Part shown: positions 43,107-52,155 of the stretch, in pieces | Layout of the letters: every line of letters begins with the position of its first letter | How positions within the stretch are numbered: position 1 is the first letter of the stretch | Assembly (NCBI RefSeq): GCF_001746295.1 | Contig: NZ_MJAH01000024.1 | Location: 46,152-110,151 of the forward strand | Source of the DNA: Streptomyces sp. LUP47B | Lineage (GTDB): Bacteria > Actinomycetota > Actinomycetes > Streptomycetales > Streptomycetaceae | Direction of reading: 5' to 3' | DNA: 64,000 bases | The notes under the pieces: model-generated | Told to the model about the DNA's origin: nothing | What the model saw: only the letters and a program-made list of their open reading frames with translations | Database searches by the model: none | Position numbers and translations under genes: made by a program

Positions 43107-44390
43107 GTGAAGCGCAAGCTGGCAGCCGCGATCGGTATCGCGGGCATGGTGGTCTCCGTCGCGGCATGTGGGAACAGCGACAGCGGAAGTTCGGACAACA
43201 GCGGCGCCGACGCCAAGGAGCTGACCGTCTGGCTCACCGTCGACGCTCAGAACAACTGGCCCGGGCTGGTGAAGGCCGCGGACGCCGCGGTCCAGAAGAA
43301 GCACCCCGGCATCAAGATCAACCACGAGTACTACGGCTGGCCGGACAAGAACACCAAGCTCGACGCGGTCCTCGCCACCGACAAGGCCCCCGACGTGGTC
43401 GAGATGGGCAACACCGAGATGCTGGGCTACATGGTCAAGGGCGCCTTCGCACCCCTGGACCCGTCGAAGTTCACCAGCTCGGCCGCCTGGCTCGACGGTC
43501 TCAAGGCCTCGGTGTCCTACGACGGCAAGACCTACGGCGTCCCCTACTACGCGGGTGGCCGCGTCGGCAACTGGCGCAAGGACGTCTTCGCCTCGGTCGG
43601 CGTCAAGTCCACCCCGAAGACCTACGCGGAGCTCACCGCCGCCCTGGACAAGGTCCAGAAGAAGGAGGGTGACAAGTTCTCCGCCTGGTACCAGCCCACC
43701 CGTGACTGGTACGCGGCCATGTCCTTCGTCTACGACGCCGGCGGCTCCATCGCCAAGGAGGACGGCGGCCAGTGGAAGGGCAACCTCTCCTCGCCGGAGT
43801 CCATCAAGGGCCTCACCGAGTTCAAGAACGTCGTCGACAAGTACATGCACGGCGACAAGACCAAGGACGAGAACGACCGTTACATCGTCTACGGCCAGGG
43901 CAAGTCCGGCATGATCTTCGGCGCGGCCTGGGAGGGCGCGACCTCCGCCGACCCGAAGAACGACAAGACCGGCAAGCTCAAGGACAACCTCGAGAACTTC
44001 GTGATGCCGGGTCCCTCCGGCAAGAACCTGCCCGTCTTCCTGGGCGGTTCGGACCTCGCCGTCCCGGTGAAGTCCAAGGCGCAGGCCGTCGCCGCCGAGT
44101 GGATCAACGCCTTCACGGGTCCCTCGGGCCAGAAGGGCCTGATGGCCAAGGGCAACCTGCCCAACAACAAGACCGACCTCGCCACCCTGAAGAACGACCC
44201 GGCGACCGCGGTCCCGGCCACCGCGGCCGAGTCCAACTGGTTCGTCCCGATGGCGCCCGGCTGGGGCCAGGTCGAGAAGGCGCAGGTCCTGCAGAACATG
44301 CTGCAGAACATCGGCACCGGCAAGAAGTCGGTCGAGGCCGCCGCCAAGGAGGCGGACGCCGCGATCGACAAGGTCATCAACAGCAAGTGA
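43107..44390 (+). CDS. dasA: chitobiose/GlcNAc-binding lipoprotein DasA
   Basis: The 427-residue solute-binding protein has a lipoprotein signal with lipobox VAAC (Cys about residue 20). It belongs to the carbohydrate-binding family 1 (ELTVWLTVDAQNNW, VPYYAGGRVGNWRKD, WEGATSADP). DasA captures chitobiose for the DasBC permease with the shared MsiK ATPase encoded elsewhere. The GTG has GAGGAGG 6 nt upstream. Four dre-like sites lie in the dasR-dasA gap. A hairpin after the stop may keep dasA mRNA more abundant than dasBC. Confidence 0.95.
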   Translation: MKRKLAAAIGIAGMVVSVAACGNSDSGSSDNSGADAKELTVWLTVDAQNNWPGLVKAADAAVQKKHPGIKINHEYYGWPDKNTKLDAVLATDKAPDVVEMGNTEMLGYMVKGAFAPLDPSKFTSSAAWLDGLKASVSYDGKTYGVPYYAGGRVGNWRKDVFASVGVKSTPKTYAELTAALDKVQKKEGDKFSAWYQPTRDWYAAMSFVYDAGGSIAKEDGGQWKGNLSSPESIKGLTEFKNVVDKYMHGDKTKDENDRYIVYGQGKSGMIFGAAWEGATSADPKNDKTGKLKDNLENFVMPGPSGKNLPVFLGGSDLAVPVKSKAQAVAAEWINAFTGPSGQKGLMAKGNLPNNKTDLATLKNDPATAVPATAAESNWFVPMAPGWGQVEKAQVLQNMLQNIGTGKKSVEAAAKEADAAIDKVINSK

Positions 44391-44396
44391 CCGCCG

Positions 44397-44428
44397 GCAG
44401 GGCCCCGTTGAGACCGGCGGGGCCCTGC
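44397..44428 (+). terminator. intercistronic hairpin between dasA and dasB
   Basis: A perfect 11-bp stem (GCAGGGCCCCG) with a 10-nt loop starts 6 nt after dasA. It is probably a partial terminator or 3' stabiliser that sets the dasA:dasBC ratio. Confidence 0.65.
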
Positions 44429-44489
44429 TTCCCGTACTACGTGCGGGCTTTGCCTTCGTACGACCAGAGGGACCGCTGAGGAGCGCGCC

Positions 44490-45470
44490 ATGAGTGCCGC
44501 AGACACGACCACCCCCACCGAGGTGCCGCCGCCGATGTCGGTACCACCGCCGTCCAGGCCGGTTCTGCCGCGCAGAAAGCGGACCTTCAACGCCACCCCC
44601 TGGCTCCTGCTCGCCCCCTGTCTGCTGATCCTGGTGCTGGTCCTCGGCTATCCGCTGGTCCGCTTGGTCACACTGTCCTTCCAGAAGTTCGGACAGTCCC
44701 AGCTGTGGGGCTTCCTGCCCGCCGACTGGATCGGATTCGACAACTTCACGGGCGTCCTCGACGACGGCGAGTTCTGGGCCGTCGTCGTCCGGACCGTCGT
44801 CTTCGCGGCCGGCTGCGTGATCTTCACGATGGTCGCCGGCATGCTCATCGCCCTGCTGCTCCAGCGGGTCTCCGGCTGGGTGAAGACCCTCGTCAACATC
44901 GCGCTGGTGGCCAGCTGGGGCATGCCGATCATCGTCGCCACCACGGTCTTCAAGTGGCTGTTCGACGCGGACTACGGCATCCTCAACGCGCTGCTCAGCA
45001 AGCTGCCCGGGGTCGAGATGATCGGCCACAACTGGTTCGCGAGCGGTCCCCAGGGCCTGGCCGTGATCATGCTGCTCGTGGTGTGGGGCGCGGTGCCCTT
45101 CGTCGTGATCACCCTGAGCGCCGGGCTCACCCAGGTCCCGGCCGAGCTGGAGGAGGCGGCCCGGCTGGACGGCGCGGGCGCGTGGGGCATCTTCCGGTAC
45201 GTCACCCTGCCGATCCTCAAGCCGCTCATCGTGATGCTGACGACCCTCTCGGTCATCTGGGACATGGGCGTCTTCCCCCAGGTGTTCGTCATGCGGGGCG
45301 GCCACCCGGAGCCGGAGTTCCAGATCCTGACGACGTATTCGTACGACCGCGCCTTCGTGGTCAACGACTACGGGCAGGGCTCGGCGATCGCCCTCATCAC
45401 CGTGCTCCTGCTGCTCGGGGTCGTCGCCGTCTACATGCGCCAGATGCTGAAGATCGGAGAGGTCGAATGA
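44490..45470 (+). CDS. dasB: sugar ABC transporter permease DasB
   Basis: The 326-residue MalF-type permease has six main helices after a Pro-rich N-terminus. The EAA loop reads ELEEAARLDGAGAWGIFRYVTLP and would contact the ATPase. It works with DasC and lipoprotein DasA. No ATPase gene is present in the cluster, as expected for MsiK-dependent importers. The stop overlaps dasC (ATGA). Confidence 0.93.
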   Translation: MSAADTTTPTEVPPPMSVPPPSRPVLPRRKRTFNATPWLLLAPCLLILVLVLGYPLVRLVTLSFQKFGQSQLWGFLPADWIGFDNFTGVLDDGEFWAVVVRTVVFAAGCVIFTMVAGMLIALLLQRVSGWVKTLVNIALVASWGMPIIVATTVFKWLFDADYGILNALLSKLPGVEMIGHNWFASGPQGLAVIMLLVVWGAVPFVVITLSAGLTQVPAELEEAARLDGAGAWGIFRYVTLPILKPLIVMLTTLSVIWDMGVFPQVFVMRGGHPEPEFQILTTYSYDRAFVVNDYGQGSAIALITVLLLLGVVAVYMRQMLKIGEVE

Positions 45471-46342
45471 CCATCATGGACGCCGTTGCCAGGACAGGGG
45501 GCGGCACGGGGCGCACCTCGAGGCCCCGGAAGTCCAAGGCCGGCTGGAACCTCCTCGGTCTCCTCGTCTTCGTCACCGCCGGCTTCCCCGTCTACTGGAT
45601 GCTGAACACGGCGTTCAAGCCGGCGAAGGACGCCATCGACCCGGACCCGAGCCTGCTGCCGACGGGGCTGACGCTGAGCAACTTCAGCCGCGCACTGGAC
45701 ATCGCCGACTTCTGGGGCCCGGTCGGCCGCAGTCTGATCGTCTCCCTGTCGGTCGTGGCGATCGGCGTCGTGGTCGGCACCCTGGCCGCCCTCGCCATCT
45801 CCCGCTTCGCCTTCCGCGGCCGCAAGATCGTGATCGTGGGCATCCTCGCGGTCCAGATGGTCCCCCTGGTCGCGATGATCATCCCGGTCTTCCTGCTCCT
45901 CAACGACCTGGACCAGTACGACAAGTTGTCGGGCCTGATCATCACGTACCTGACCTTCATCCTCCCCTTCACGGTGTGGACGCTGCGCGGCTTCATCGTC
46001 AACATCCCGAAGGAGCTGGAGGAGGCGGCGATGGTCGACGGCTGCTCGCCCACGGGCGCCTTCCTGCGGGTGGTCTTCCCGCTGCTGGCCCCCGGCATGG
46101 TCGCCACCTCGGTCTACGCCTTCATCCAGGCCTGGAACGAGTACCTCTACGCCCTCATGCTGCTCAGCCAGAAGAACCAGACCGCGACCGTCTGGCTCGG
46201 CAACTTCACCACCAAACACGGCACCGAATACGCCCCGATGATGGCCGGTTCCACCATGATGGCCGTGCCGATCGTGGTCCTCTTCCTCCTCGTCCAGCGC
46301 AAGATGGCCGCGGGCCTCACCGCGGGCGCCGTGAAGGGATAA
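45467..46342 (+). CDS. dasC: sugar ABC transporter permease DasC
   Basis: The 291-residue MalG-type permease has six helices and the EAA loop ELEEAAMVDGCSPTGAFLRVVFP. The GGAGAGG sequence upstream of the overlapping ATG serves as ribosome-binding site. The downstream glycosidase gene follows after 8 nt, so imported chitobiose can be hydrolysed by the product of the same message. Confidence 0.93.
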   Translation: MTIMDAVARTGGGTGRTSRPRKSKAGWNLLGLLVFVTAGFPVYWMLNTAFKPAKDAIDPDPSLLPTGLTLSNFSRALDIADFWGPVGRSLIVSLSVVAIGVVVGTLAALAISRFAFRGRKIVIVGILAVQMVPLVAMIIPVFLLLNDLDQYDKLSGLIITYLTFILPFTVWTLRGFIVNIPKELEEAAMVDGCSPTGAFLRVVFPLLAPGMVATSVYAFIQAWNEYLYALMLLSQKNQTATVWLGNFTTKHGTEYAPMMAGSTMMAVPIVVLFLLVQRKMAAGLTAGAVKG

Positions 46343-46350
46343 CGCCCCCG

Positions 46351-47835
46351 ATGACGACATTCGCCAGCGGCACAGACACGCTGACCCGCGACGCGCTGAC
46401 CGTCCTGCAGCCCGGCTTCACCGGCACCACCGCCCCCGACTGGCTGCTGCGCCGCCTCGGCGAGGGCCTCGCCTCGGTCGGCCTGTTCGGCCGCAACATC
46501 GCCTCGCCGGAACAACTGACCGCCCTGACGGCCCAGTTGCGCGCCGAACGCGACGACGTCCTGGTTGCCATCGACGAGGAGGGCGGTGACGTCACCCGCC
46601 TGGAGGTGCGCACCGGCTCGTCCTTCCCCGGCAACCACGCCCTCGGCGCGGTGGACGACGTGGAACTGACACGTCAGGTGGCCGCGGAACTGGGCCGCCG
46701 TCTCGCGGCCTGCGGGGTCAACCTCAACTGGGCCCCTTCGGCCGACGTGAACTCGAACCCGTCCAACCCGGTGATCGGCGTGCGTTCCTTCGGCGCCTCC
46801 TCGAAGCTGGTCGCCCGCCACACCGCCGCCTACGTGAGCGGCCTCCAGTCGGCGGGCGTGGCGGCCTGCACCAAGCACTTCCCGGGCCACGGCGACACGG
46901 CGGTCGACTCCCACCACGCGCTCCCGCGCATCGACGTGGACACCTCTGTCCTGGGATCGCGTGAACTCTCCCCGTTCCGCGCGGCCATCGCCGCCGGAAC
47001 CCGCGCGGTGATGACCGCCCACATCCTGGTCCCGGCCCTGGACCCGGACCGCCCGGCCACGTTGTCCGGCCAGGTGCTGACCGACCTGCTCCGCGGCGAA
47101 CTCGGCTACACCGGCCTCATCGTCACCGACGGCATGGAGATGCAGGCCATCGCCGGCACCTACGGCATCGAGCGTGGGAGCGTCCTGGCCATCGCCGCCG
47201 GCGCGGACGCGATCTGCGTGGGCGGCGGTCTGGCCGACGACGAGACGGTACGGCGCCTGCGCGACGCCCTGGTCTCGGCGGTGCGCTCGGGCGAACTCCC
47301 CGAGGAGCGGCTCGCGCAAGCCGCGGAGCGCGTGCGCACGCTGGCCCACTGGACGGCGGCCGGCGCGGCCGACGCACAGCTGCCGGCCGACGAGGAGGTG
47401 GGGCTGCGCGCGGCCCGAAGGGCGTTGCGCATCACCGGCGCCGACGGCTTCACCCCGCTCACCACGGCGCCCTACGTCGCCGCCTTCACCCCGGTGGCCA
47501 ATGTGGCCGTCGGCGACGAGACCCCCTGGGGGGTCGCCGCCGAACTCGCCCGTGTGCTCCCGGGCACGGAAACGGGCAGCTTCGCCGGCGAGGACGCGGG
47601 CCTCGCCACCCTGGCCGCGGCCGGCCCCCGCCGCGTCGTGGCCGTGGTGCGCGACGAACACCGCCACCCTTGGATGGGAGCGGCCCTGGACACCGTCCTC
47701 AGGACCCGCCCGGACACGATCGTGATCGAAATGGGCCTCCCCGAGGCCCCCGCCCGAGGAGCCCTGCACATCGCGACCCACGGCGCCGCCCGGGTCTGCG
47801 CCAGAGCGGCGGCGGAGATCATCGCGGGGGAGTAG
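46351..47835 (+). CDS. dasD: GH3 beta-N-acetylglucosaminidase (DasD-like)
   Basis: The 494-residue protein has the NagZ-type GH3 active site: the catalytic His-Asp dyad in KHFPGHGDTAVDSHHALP and the nucleophile Asp in VTDGMEM. A second, Rossmann-like domain follows (VAVGDETPWGVAAELARVLPG). No signal peptide is seen, so it acts in the cytoplasm and should split imported chitobiose or similar GlcNAc dimers. Its place right after dasC supports this. A 28-bp hairpin ends the operon. Confidence 0.9.
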   Translation: MTTFASGTDTLTRDALTVLQPGFTGTTAPDWLLRRLGEGLASVGLFGRNIASPEQLTALTAQLRAERDDVLVAIDEEGGDVTRLEVRTGSSFPGNHALGAVDDVELTRQVAAELGRRLAACGVNLNWAPSADVNSNPSNPVIGVRSFGASSKLVARHTAAYVSGLQSAGVAACTKHFPGHGDTAVDSHHALPRIDVDTSVLGSRELSPFRAAIAAGTRAVMTAHILVPALDPDRPATLSGQVLTDLLRGELGYTGLIVTDGMEMQAIAGTYGIERGSVLAIAAGADAICVGGGLADDETVRRLRDALVSAVRSGELPEERLAQAAERVRTLAHWTAAGAADAQLPADEEVGLRAARRALRITGADGFTPLTTAPYVAAFTPVANVAVGDETPWGVAAELARVLPGTETGSFAGEDAGLATLAAAGPRRVVAVVRDEHRHPWMGAALDTVLRTRPDTIVIEMGLPEAPARGALHIATHGAARVCARAAAEIIAGE

Positions 47836-47845
47836 GGCCGCAGCG

Positions 47846-47906
47846 GGGTTGTATGCGCAAAGGTGCCGGTCCCTCGACGGGACCGGCACCTTTGCGCATA
47901 CAACCC
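47846..47906. terminator. 28-bp perfect palindromic terminator between dasD and nagB
   Basis: A perfect 28-bp inverted repeat with a 5-nt loop (TCGAC) sits between two convergent genes. It is the longest uninterrupted palindrome I found in the window. Confidence 0.85.
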
Positions 47907-47925
47907 TGGAGCCGAGAGGACCGCC

Positions 47926-48711
47926 CTAGATCCCCTGCCAGTCCGGCTTGTTGACGAACGTGTGCCGGAAGTAGTCCGCCAGCTTCAGCTTGGACGCGGC
48001 ACCCTCGTCGACCACAACGGTCGCGTGCGGATGCAGCTGGAGCGCCGACGCGGGACACACCGCGGCAACCGGCCCCTCCACGGTCGCCGCGACCGCGTCG
48101 GCCTTGCCCTCACCCGTGGCGAGCAGCACCAGATGCCGAGCCTCCAGGATGGTTCCGATGCCCTGGGTGATGACGTGATGCGGGACCTGCTCGATGTCCC
48201 CGTCGAAGAACCGCGCGTTGTCCACCCGGGTCTGCTCGGTCAAGGTCTTGATCCGGGTCCGCGAGGCCAGCGAGGAACACGGCTCGTTGAACCCGATGTG
48301 CCCGTCCGTCCCGATCCCGAGCAACTGCAGATCGACGCCCCCGGCGGCGGCCAGCGCCGAGTCGTAGGCCTCACAGGCGCCGGGGATGTCCTCCGCCGTG
48401 CCGTCCGGCCCCATGAAGGAGGACATCGGTACCCCCAGCGGCTCCAGCACCTCGCGCCGCAGCACCGAACGGTACGACTCCGGATGCTCGGCCGGCAGCC
48501 CCACGTACTCGTCGAGCTGGGCTATCCGCGCCCGCGAGGCGTCCACGGCACCGGAGCGCACCTCGGTCGCCAGCGCCTCGTAGACGGGCAGCGGGGTCGA
48601 GCCGGTCGCCACGCCGAGCAGGGCGTCGGGCTTGCGTCGGAGCAGCTGGGCCATGGCCCCGGCGATGAGCTCGCCACCCGCCTTGGCATCCGGAACGATG
48701 ACAACTTCCAC
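47926..48711 (-). CDS. nagB: glucosamine-6-phosphate deaminase
   Basis: The 261-residue enzyme converts GlcN-6-P to fructose-6-P and ammonia. Motifs are the phosphate loop GVATGSTPLPVYEAL, the catalytic region QLDEYVGLP and GIGTDGHIGFNEP. It links GlcNAc uptake to glycolysis and sets the level of the DasR effector GlcN-6-P. The start is GTG with a poor ribosome-binding site. A strong dre site lies 50 nt upstream, shared with the divergent SIS gene, and two 18-bp tandem repeats lie in its leader. Confidence 0.95.
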   Translation of the reverse strand: MEVVIVPDAKAGGELIAGAMAQLLRRKPDALLGVATGSTPLPVYEALATEVRSGAVDASRARIAQLDEYVGLPAEHPESYRSVLRREVLEPLGVPMSSFMGPDGTAEDIPGACEAYDSALAAAGGVDLQLLGIGTDGHIGFNEPCSSLASRTRIKTLTEQTRVDNARFFDGDIEQVPHHVITQGIGTILEARHLVLLATGEGKADAVAATVEGPVAAVCPASALQLHPHATVVVDEGAASKLKLADYFRHTFVNKPDWQGI

Positions 48712-48723
48712 GCTGGGCCTGCC

Positions 48724-48759
48724 GATCTGAGGAAACGGTCTGATCTGGAGAAACGGTCT
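48724..48759 (-). repeat. two 18-bp tandem repeats in the nagB leader
   Basis: GATCTGAGGAAACGGTCT and GATCTGGAGAAACGGTCT follow each other directly and differ only by an AG/GA swap. They lie between the dre site and the nagB start. Confidence 0.55.
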
Positions 48760-48760
48760 G

Positions 48761-48776
48761 AGTGGTTTAGACCAAT
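48761..48776. promoter_or_regulatory. dre site between nagB and the SIS-domain gene
   Basis: AGTGGTTTAGACCAAT is a near-perfect DasR palindrome, placed to control both divergent genes. Confidence 0.9.
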
Positions 48777-48885
48777 CTAACAGAATCGGGTTCCCGGGCC
48801 CAGGTCCACGAAAGCCATCACCGTGCCACATCTCGGACAGGCCCATTCCACGCGGTGGAGCGGGAGGAGGAGTGGAATAGGAGTC

Positions 48886-49959
48886 ATGAGCACCGTCACG
48901 ACAGCCGACCCCCAGAGCGAACTGCCCGGCCGGATCATGGCCCGCGAGATGGCCGAACAGCCCGCCGTCCTGCGCCGCATCCTGGACGAGGGCGCCCCGG
49001 CGATCCGCAAGGTCGCCCAGGAGATCGCCGCCCGCGCACCCCGCTTCGTCCTGCTGACAGCCCGCGGCACCTCCGACAACGCCGCCCTCTACGCCAAATA
49101 CCTCCTCGAGATCCGCCTCGGGCTGCCCTGCGGCCTGACCTCCATGTCGACCACCACCGCCTACGGGGCCCGCCCCGACCTCACCGACGTCCTGGTCGTC
49201 ACCGTCAGTCAGTCCGGCGGCTCCCCGGACCTGGTGGCCTCGACCCGGGCCGCCCGCGCGGCCGGCGCCATCACCCTCGCGGTGACCAACAATCCCGGCT
49301 CCCCGCTGGCCGGCGTCTCCGAATACCACGTCGACATCATGGCCGGACCGGAGAAGGCCCTCCCCGCGACCAAGACGTATACGGCCTCCCTCCTCGCCCT
49401 CTATCTCTTCGTCGAAGGTCTGCGCGGCGGCGACGGCGCTCCCGCCCAGGTGCTGCCGGACCTGGCCGCCGGGCTGCTCGCCCGGCAGGACGAGGTCCGC
49501 GCCCTCGCCGCCCGCTACCGCTTCGCCGAGCGCATGGTGATCACCTCCCGCGGCTACGGCTATCCCACCGCCAAGGAGGCCGCCCTCAAGCTGATGGAGA
49601 CCAGCTACATCCCCGCGCTCGCCTACTCGGGTGCCGACCTGCTGCACGGCCCCCTCGCCATGGTCGACAACGTCTCGCCGGTCATCGCGGTCGTCACCGA
49701 CGGCAAGGGCGGCGAGGCCCTCCAGCCCGTCCTCGACCGGCTGCGCGGCCGGGGTGCGGACCTGGTCGTGGTTGGCCCCCGGAGCCGGGTCGAGCACGCC
49801 TCGGCCGGCTTCGTCCTGCCGACCGAGAACGTGGCCGAGGAGGTCCAGCCCGTCCTGGAGATCATCCCTCTCCAGCTCCTGGCCTACGAGGTCACCATCG
49901 CCCGCGGCCAGGACCCGGACGCACCGCGAGCACTCGCGAAGGTGACGGAGACGCACTGA
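48886..49959 (+). CDS. tandem SIS-domain protein (GlmS isomerase-half/AgaS-like)
   Basis: The 357-residue protein has two SIS domains. The first has TARGTSDNAALYAKY and VTVSQSGGSPDLVAS, which bind phosphosugars, and the second has TSRGYGYPTAKEAALKLMET. It resembles the isomerase half of GlmS without the glutaminase domain. Next to nagB and behind the shared dre site it is likely an amino-sugar-phosphate isomerase or deaminase, or a regulator sensing GlcN-6-P. Two activities are therefore plausible. Confidence 0.85.
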   Translation: MSTVTTADPQSELPGRIMAREMAEQPAVLRRILDEGAPAIRKVAQEIAARAPRFVLLTARGTSDNAALYAKYLLEIRLGLPCGLTSMSTTTAYGARPDLTDVLVVTVSQSGGSPDLVASTRAARAAGAITLAVTNNPGSPLAGVSEYHVDIMAGPEKALPATKTYTASLLALYLFVEGLRGGDGAPAQVLPDLAAGLLARQDEVRALAARYRFAERMVITSRGYGYPTAKEAALKLMETSYIPALAYSGADLLHGPLAMVDNVSPVIAVVTDGKGGEALQPVLDRLRGRGADLVVVGPRSRVEHASAGFVLPTENVAEEVQPVLEIIPLQLLAYEVTIARGQDPDAPRALAKVTETH

Positions 49960-50240
49960 ACCCGGACTGCCGCGAGCTCGGTGACCACTCAGGGTGCCAC
50001 TGCCGTGGCGCCGCCCGCAGGGCTGCGCCGGGCGCAATCGCGCACGGCATGTCCCCACAGGCGTGCGACGGCGCGAGCCGGGAGGAGTTGGAGGCGGTCG
50101 CGGAAATTGCCATGGCTATCTGGCCCCGCACATGAACCCACACGCGTTAGGCTGCGTGGTGGTTGTCAGGGCGTCCGACCAGTTGACTCCCGTGAGGGAA
50201 AGCTCCAACAACTAACAGGCTCCAACGCATGGACACACCT

Positions 50241-50256
50241 AGTGGTCTAGTCCACA
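50241..50256. promoter_or_regulatory. dre site upstream of the PdtaS-type kinase gene
   Basis: AGTGGTCTAGTCCACA is a strong DasR site about 240 nt upstream of the kinase start, far from any sugar gene promoter. Confidence 0.8.
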
Positions 50257-50484
50257 ATTGAACGCGTGACTTCCGTCTTCCCCGCACAGGAAGGCGGACC
50301 GAGGAACCGGAGCTCTCTGCCCTGACTGCCCCGGGTCCTCATCCTCGGCCGACCGGGACCGCACACCCCACGGCCGAAGTTGCTCCGGGCTGCGGTGCCG
50401 GGAAGGCTGAGGGTCCTTCCCAGGCGCCGCGGCCCGCGGGTGTTCTCGGGCCCGGTGTTTTTAGGTCACTCACATACCCCCAGG

Positions 50485-50490
50485 TACGCT
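50485..50490 (+). promoter_or_regulatory. -10 box of a probable leaderless pdtaS transcript
   Basis: TACGCT lies 7 nt before the GTG start, and no Shine-Dalgarno sequence is present. Confidence 0.45.
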
Positions 50491-50497
50491 CGCACCT

Positions 50498-51973
50498 GTG
50501 CCCTCCATGAACGAACTGGTCCGCCAGCACACCGCCCTCGACGACTCCGACCTCGAGTGGCTGCATCTGCTGGTGTCGGAGTGGCAGTTGCTCTCCGACC
50601 TCTCCTTCGCCGACCTCGTTCTGTGGGTCCCCACCCGTGACGGCACCCGCTATGTCTCCGTCGCCCAGATGCGGCCCAACACCGGCCCCACCTCCTACCA
50701 GGACGACATGGTCGGCCACCTCGTCCCGCGGGGCCGCCGCCCGCTGCTGGACGCGGCGCTCGACGAGGGCCGGATCGTGCGCGAGGGGGACCCGGAGTGG
50801 CGCGAGGAGGTCCCGGTCCGTGTCGAGTCGATTCCGGTACGACGGGAGGGGCGTGTCCTCGGTGTCATCGCGCGCAACACCAACCTGCTCACCGTGCGCA
50901 CCCCGAGCCGTCTCGAACTGACCTATCTGCAGAGCGCGTCGGACCTGGCGCAGATGATCGCGGCCGGCTCCTTCCCGTTCCCCAACCAGCAGATGGACAT
51001 GGACGCCGCCCCGCGCGTCGGCGACGGGCTGATCAGGCTGGACGCGGACGGCATCGTCCAGTACGCCTCCCCGAACGCCCTGTCCGCGTACCACCGCATG
51101 GGCCTCGCCTCCGACCTCGTCGGCCAGCACCTCGGCAGGACCACCGCCGAACTGGCCCCGACCCGCGGCCCGGTGGACGAGGCGCTCGCCAAGGTCGCCA
51201 GCGGCTGGGCGCCCCGTGAGTTCGAGATCGAGGCGCACGACGGGGTCATCCAGTTCCGGGCGATTCCGCTCAAGCCCAAGGGCACCCGCATCGGTTCGCT
51301 GGTCCTGCTACGGGACGTGACCGAACTGCGCCGACGCGAGCGCGAGTTGATCACCAAGGACGCGACCATCCGGGAGATCCACCACCGGGTGAAGAACAAC
51401 CTCCAGACGGTGGCGGCCCTGCTCCGCCTCCAGGCCCGGCGCATCGAGTCCGACCGTGGCCGGGAGGCCCTCGAAGAGGCGGTACGGCGGGTCGGCTCCA
51501 TCGCCATCGTGCACGAGACGCTCTCTCAGAACCTGGACGAGCGCGTGGAGTTCGACGAGATCGCCGACCGGGTGCTCGCGATGGTCGCCGAGATCTCCCC
51601 GGGCAAGGTCACCGGCCGACGCAGCGGACGCTTCGGCATCCTGGACGCCGAGGTCGCCACCCCACTGTCGATGGTCCTGACGGAAATCCTGCAGAACGCC
51701 CTGGAGCACGGATTCCGCGAGGGCGAGACCGGCACGGTCGAGGTCTCGGCCGTCCGCGGCGGCACCACGAAGGAGGCCCGCCTCCTCGTGACCGTCCAGG
51801 ACGACGGTGTCGGTCTGCCCGAGGGCTTCGACCCGCACACCGGGGGCAACCTGGGCCTGCAGATCGTACGGACGCTGGTGGAGGGCGAGTTGGGCGGTAC
51901 GTTCGACATGGTCCCGGCACCGGAGGGCGGCACCCGGGTGATCCTGGACGTACCGGTGCTGGCGCACAAGTAG
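50498..51973 (+). CDS. PdtaS-type sensor histidine kinase
   Basis: The 491-residue soluble kinase has an N-terminal GAF-type sensor (about 1-150), a PAS domain (about 170-290), a HisKA_2 phosphoacceptor (REIHHRVKNNLQTVAALLRLQARR, His in HH) and a HATPase_c domain with DDGVGLP and GGNLGLQIV. In mycobacteria PdtaS phosphorylates the ANTAR RNA-binding regulator PdtaR; no such gene is in the window. Position before wblE fits the S. coelicolor order I recall. Start is GTG, probably leaderless; an ATG three codons later is possible. Confidence 0.9.
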   Translation: MPSMNELVRQHTALDDSDLEWLHLLVSEWQLLSDLSFADLVLWVPTRDGTRYVSVAQMRPNTGPTSYQDDMVGHLVPRGRRPLLDAALDEGRIVREGDPEWREEVPVRVESIPVRREGRVLGVIARNTNLLTVRTPSRLELTYLQSASDLAQMIAAGSFPFPNQQMDMDAAPRVGDGLIRLDADGIVQYASPNALSAYHRMGLASDLVGQHLGRTTAELAPTRGPVDEALAKVASGWAPREFEIEAHDGVIQFRAIPLKPKGTRIGSLVLLRDVTELRRRERELITKDATIREIHHRVKNNLQTVAALLRLQARRIESDRGREALEEAVRRVGSIAIVHETLSQNLDERVEFDEIADRVLAMVAEISPGKVTGRRSGRFGILDAEVATPLSMVLTEILQNALEHGFREGETGTVEVSAVRGGTTKEARLLVTVQDDGVGLPEGFDPHTGGNLGLQIVRTLVEGELGGTFDMVPAPEGGTRVILDVPVLAHK

Positions 51974-52008
51974 ATCCGCGCACGGACCGGGGCACCGGCA
52001 CAGCAAAA

Positions 52009-52037
52009 AGCCCCGGACCGTTCAGGGGTCCGGGGCT
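52009..52037. terminator. terminator between pdtaS-like gene and wblE
   Basis: A perfect 11-bp stem (AGCCCCGGACC) with a 7-nt loop follows an A-rich run, placed between the convergent kinase gene and wblE. Confidence 0.75.
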
Positions 52038-52155
52038 CAAATGCTCGTTGCCAGCGTTTGCTGCGCATCGGGGGTACTGCGCGCTGCGGCTCGGGGGCGG
52101 GAGAAGCGTACGCGGTGTACGCGCCGCCAAGCTCAGGCTGTGCGGGGCGGGTGTG

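Larger units (their letters stand above)
49960..50497 (+). other. 538-nt gap with no convincing gene; holds an isolated dre site
   Basis: The stretch has only short frames, including a possible 28-codon frame from 50049 and a 19-codon one from 50267 (MTSVFPAQEGG), neither with good support. The one clear element is the dre site at 50241-50256. The last part is the pdtaS promoter. Confidence 0.5.

Noticed and set aside
49981..50250. Short frames between the SIS-domain gene and the kinase
   Set aside because: No start with a good translation signal and no recognisable product. The dre site crosses one of them.
50463..50497. A longer or alternative start for the PdtaS-type kinase
   Set aside because: There is no in-frame start with a ribosome-binding site upstream of 50498, and the TACGCT box would fall inside a longer coding region.
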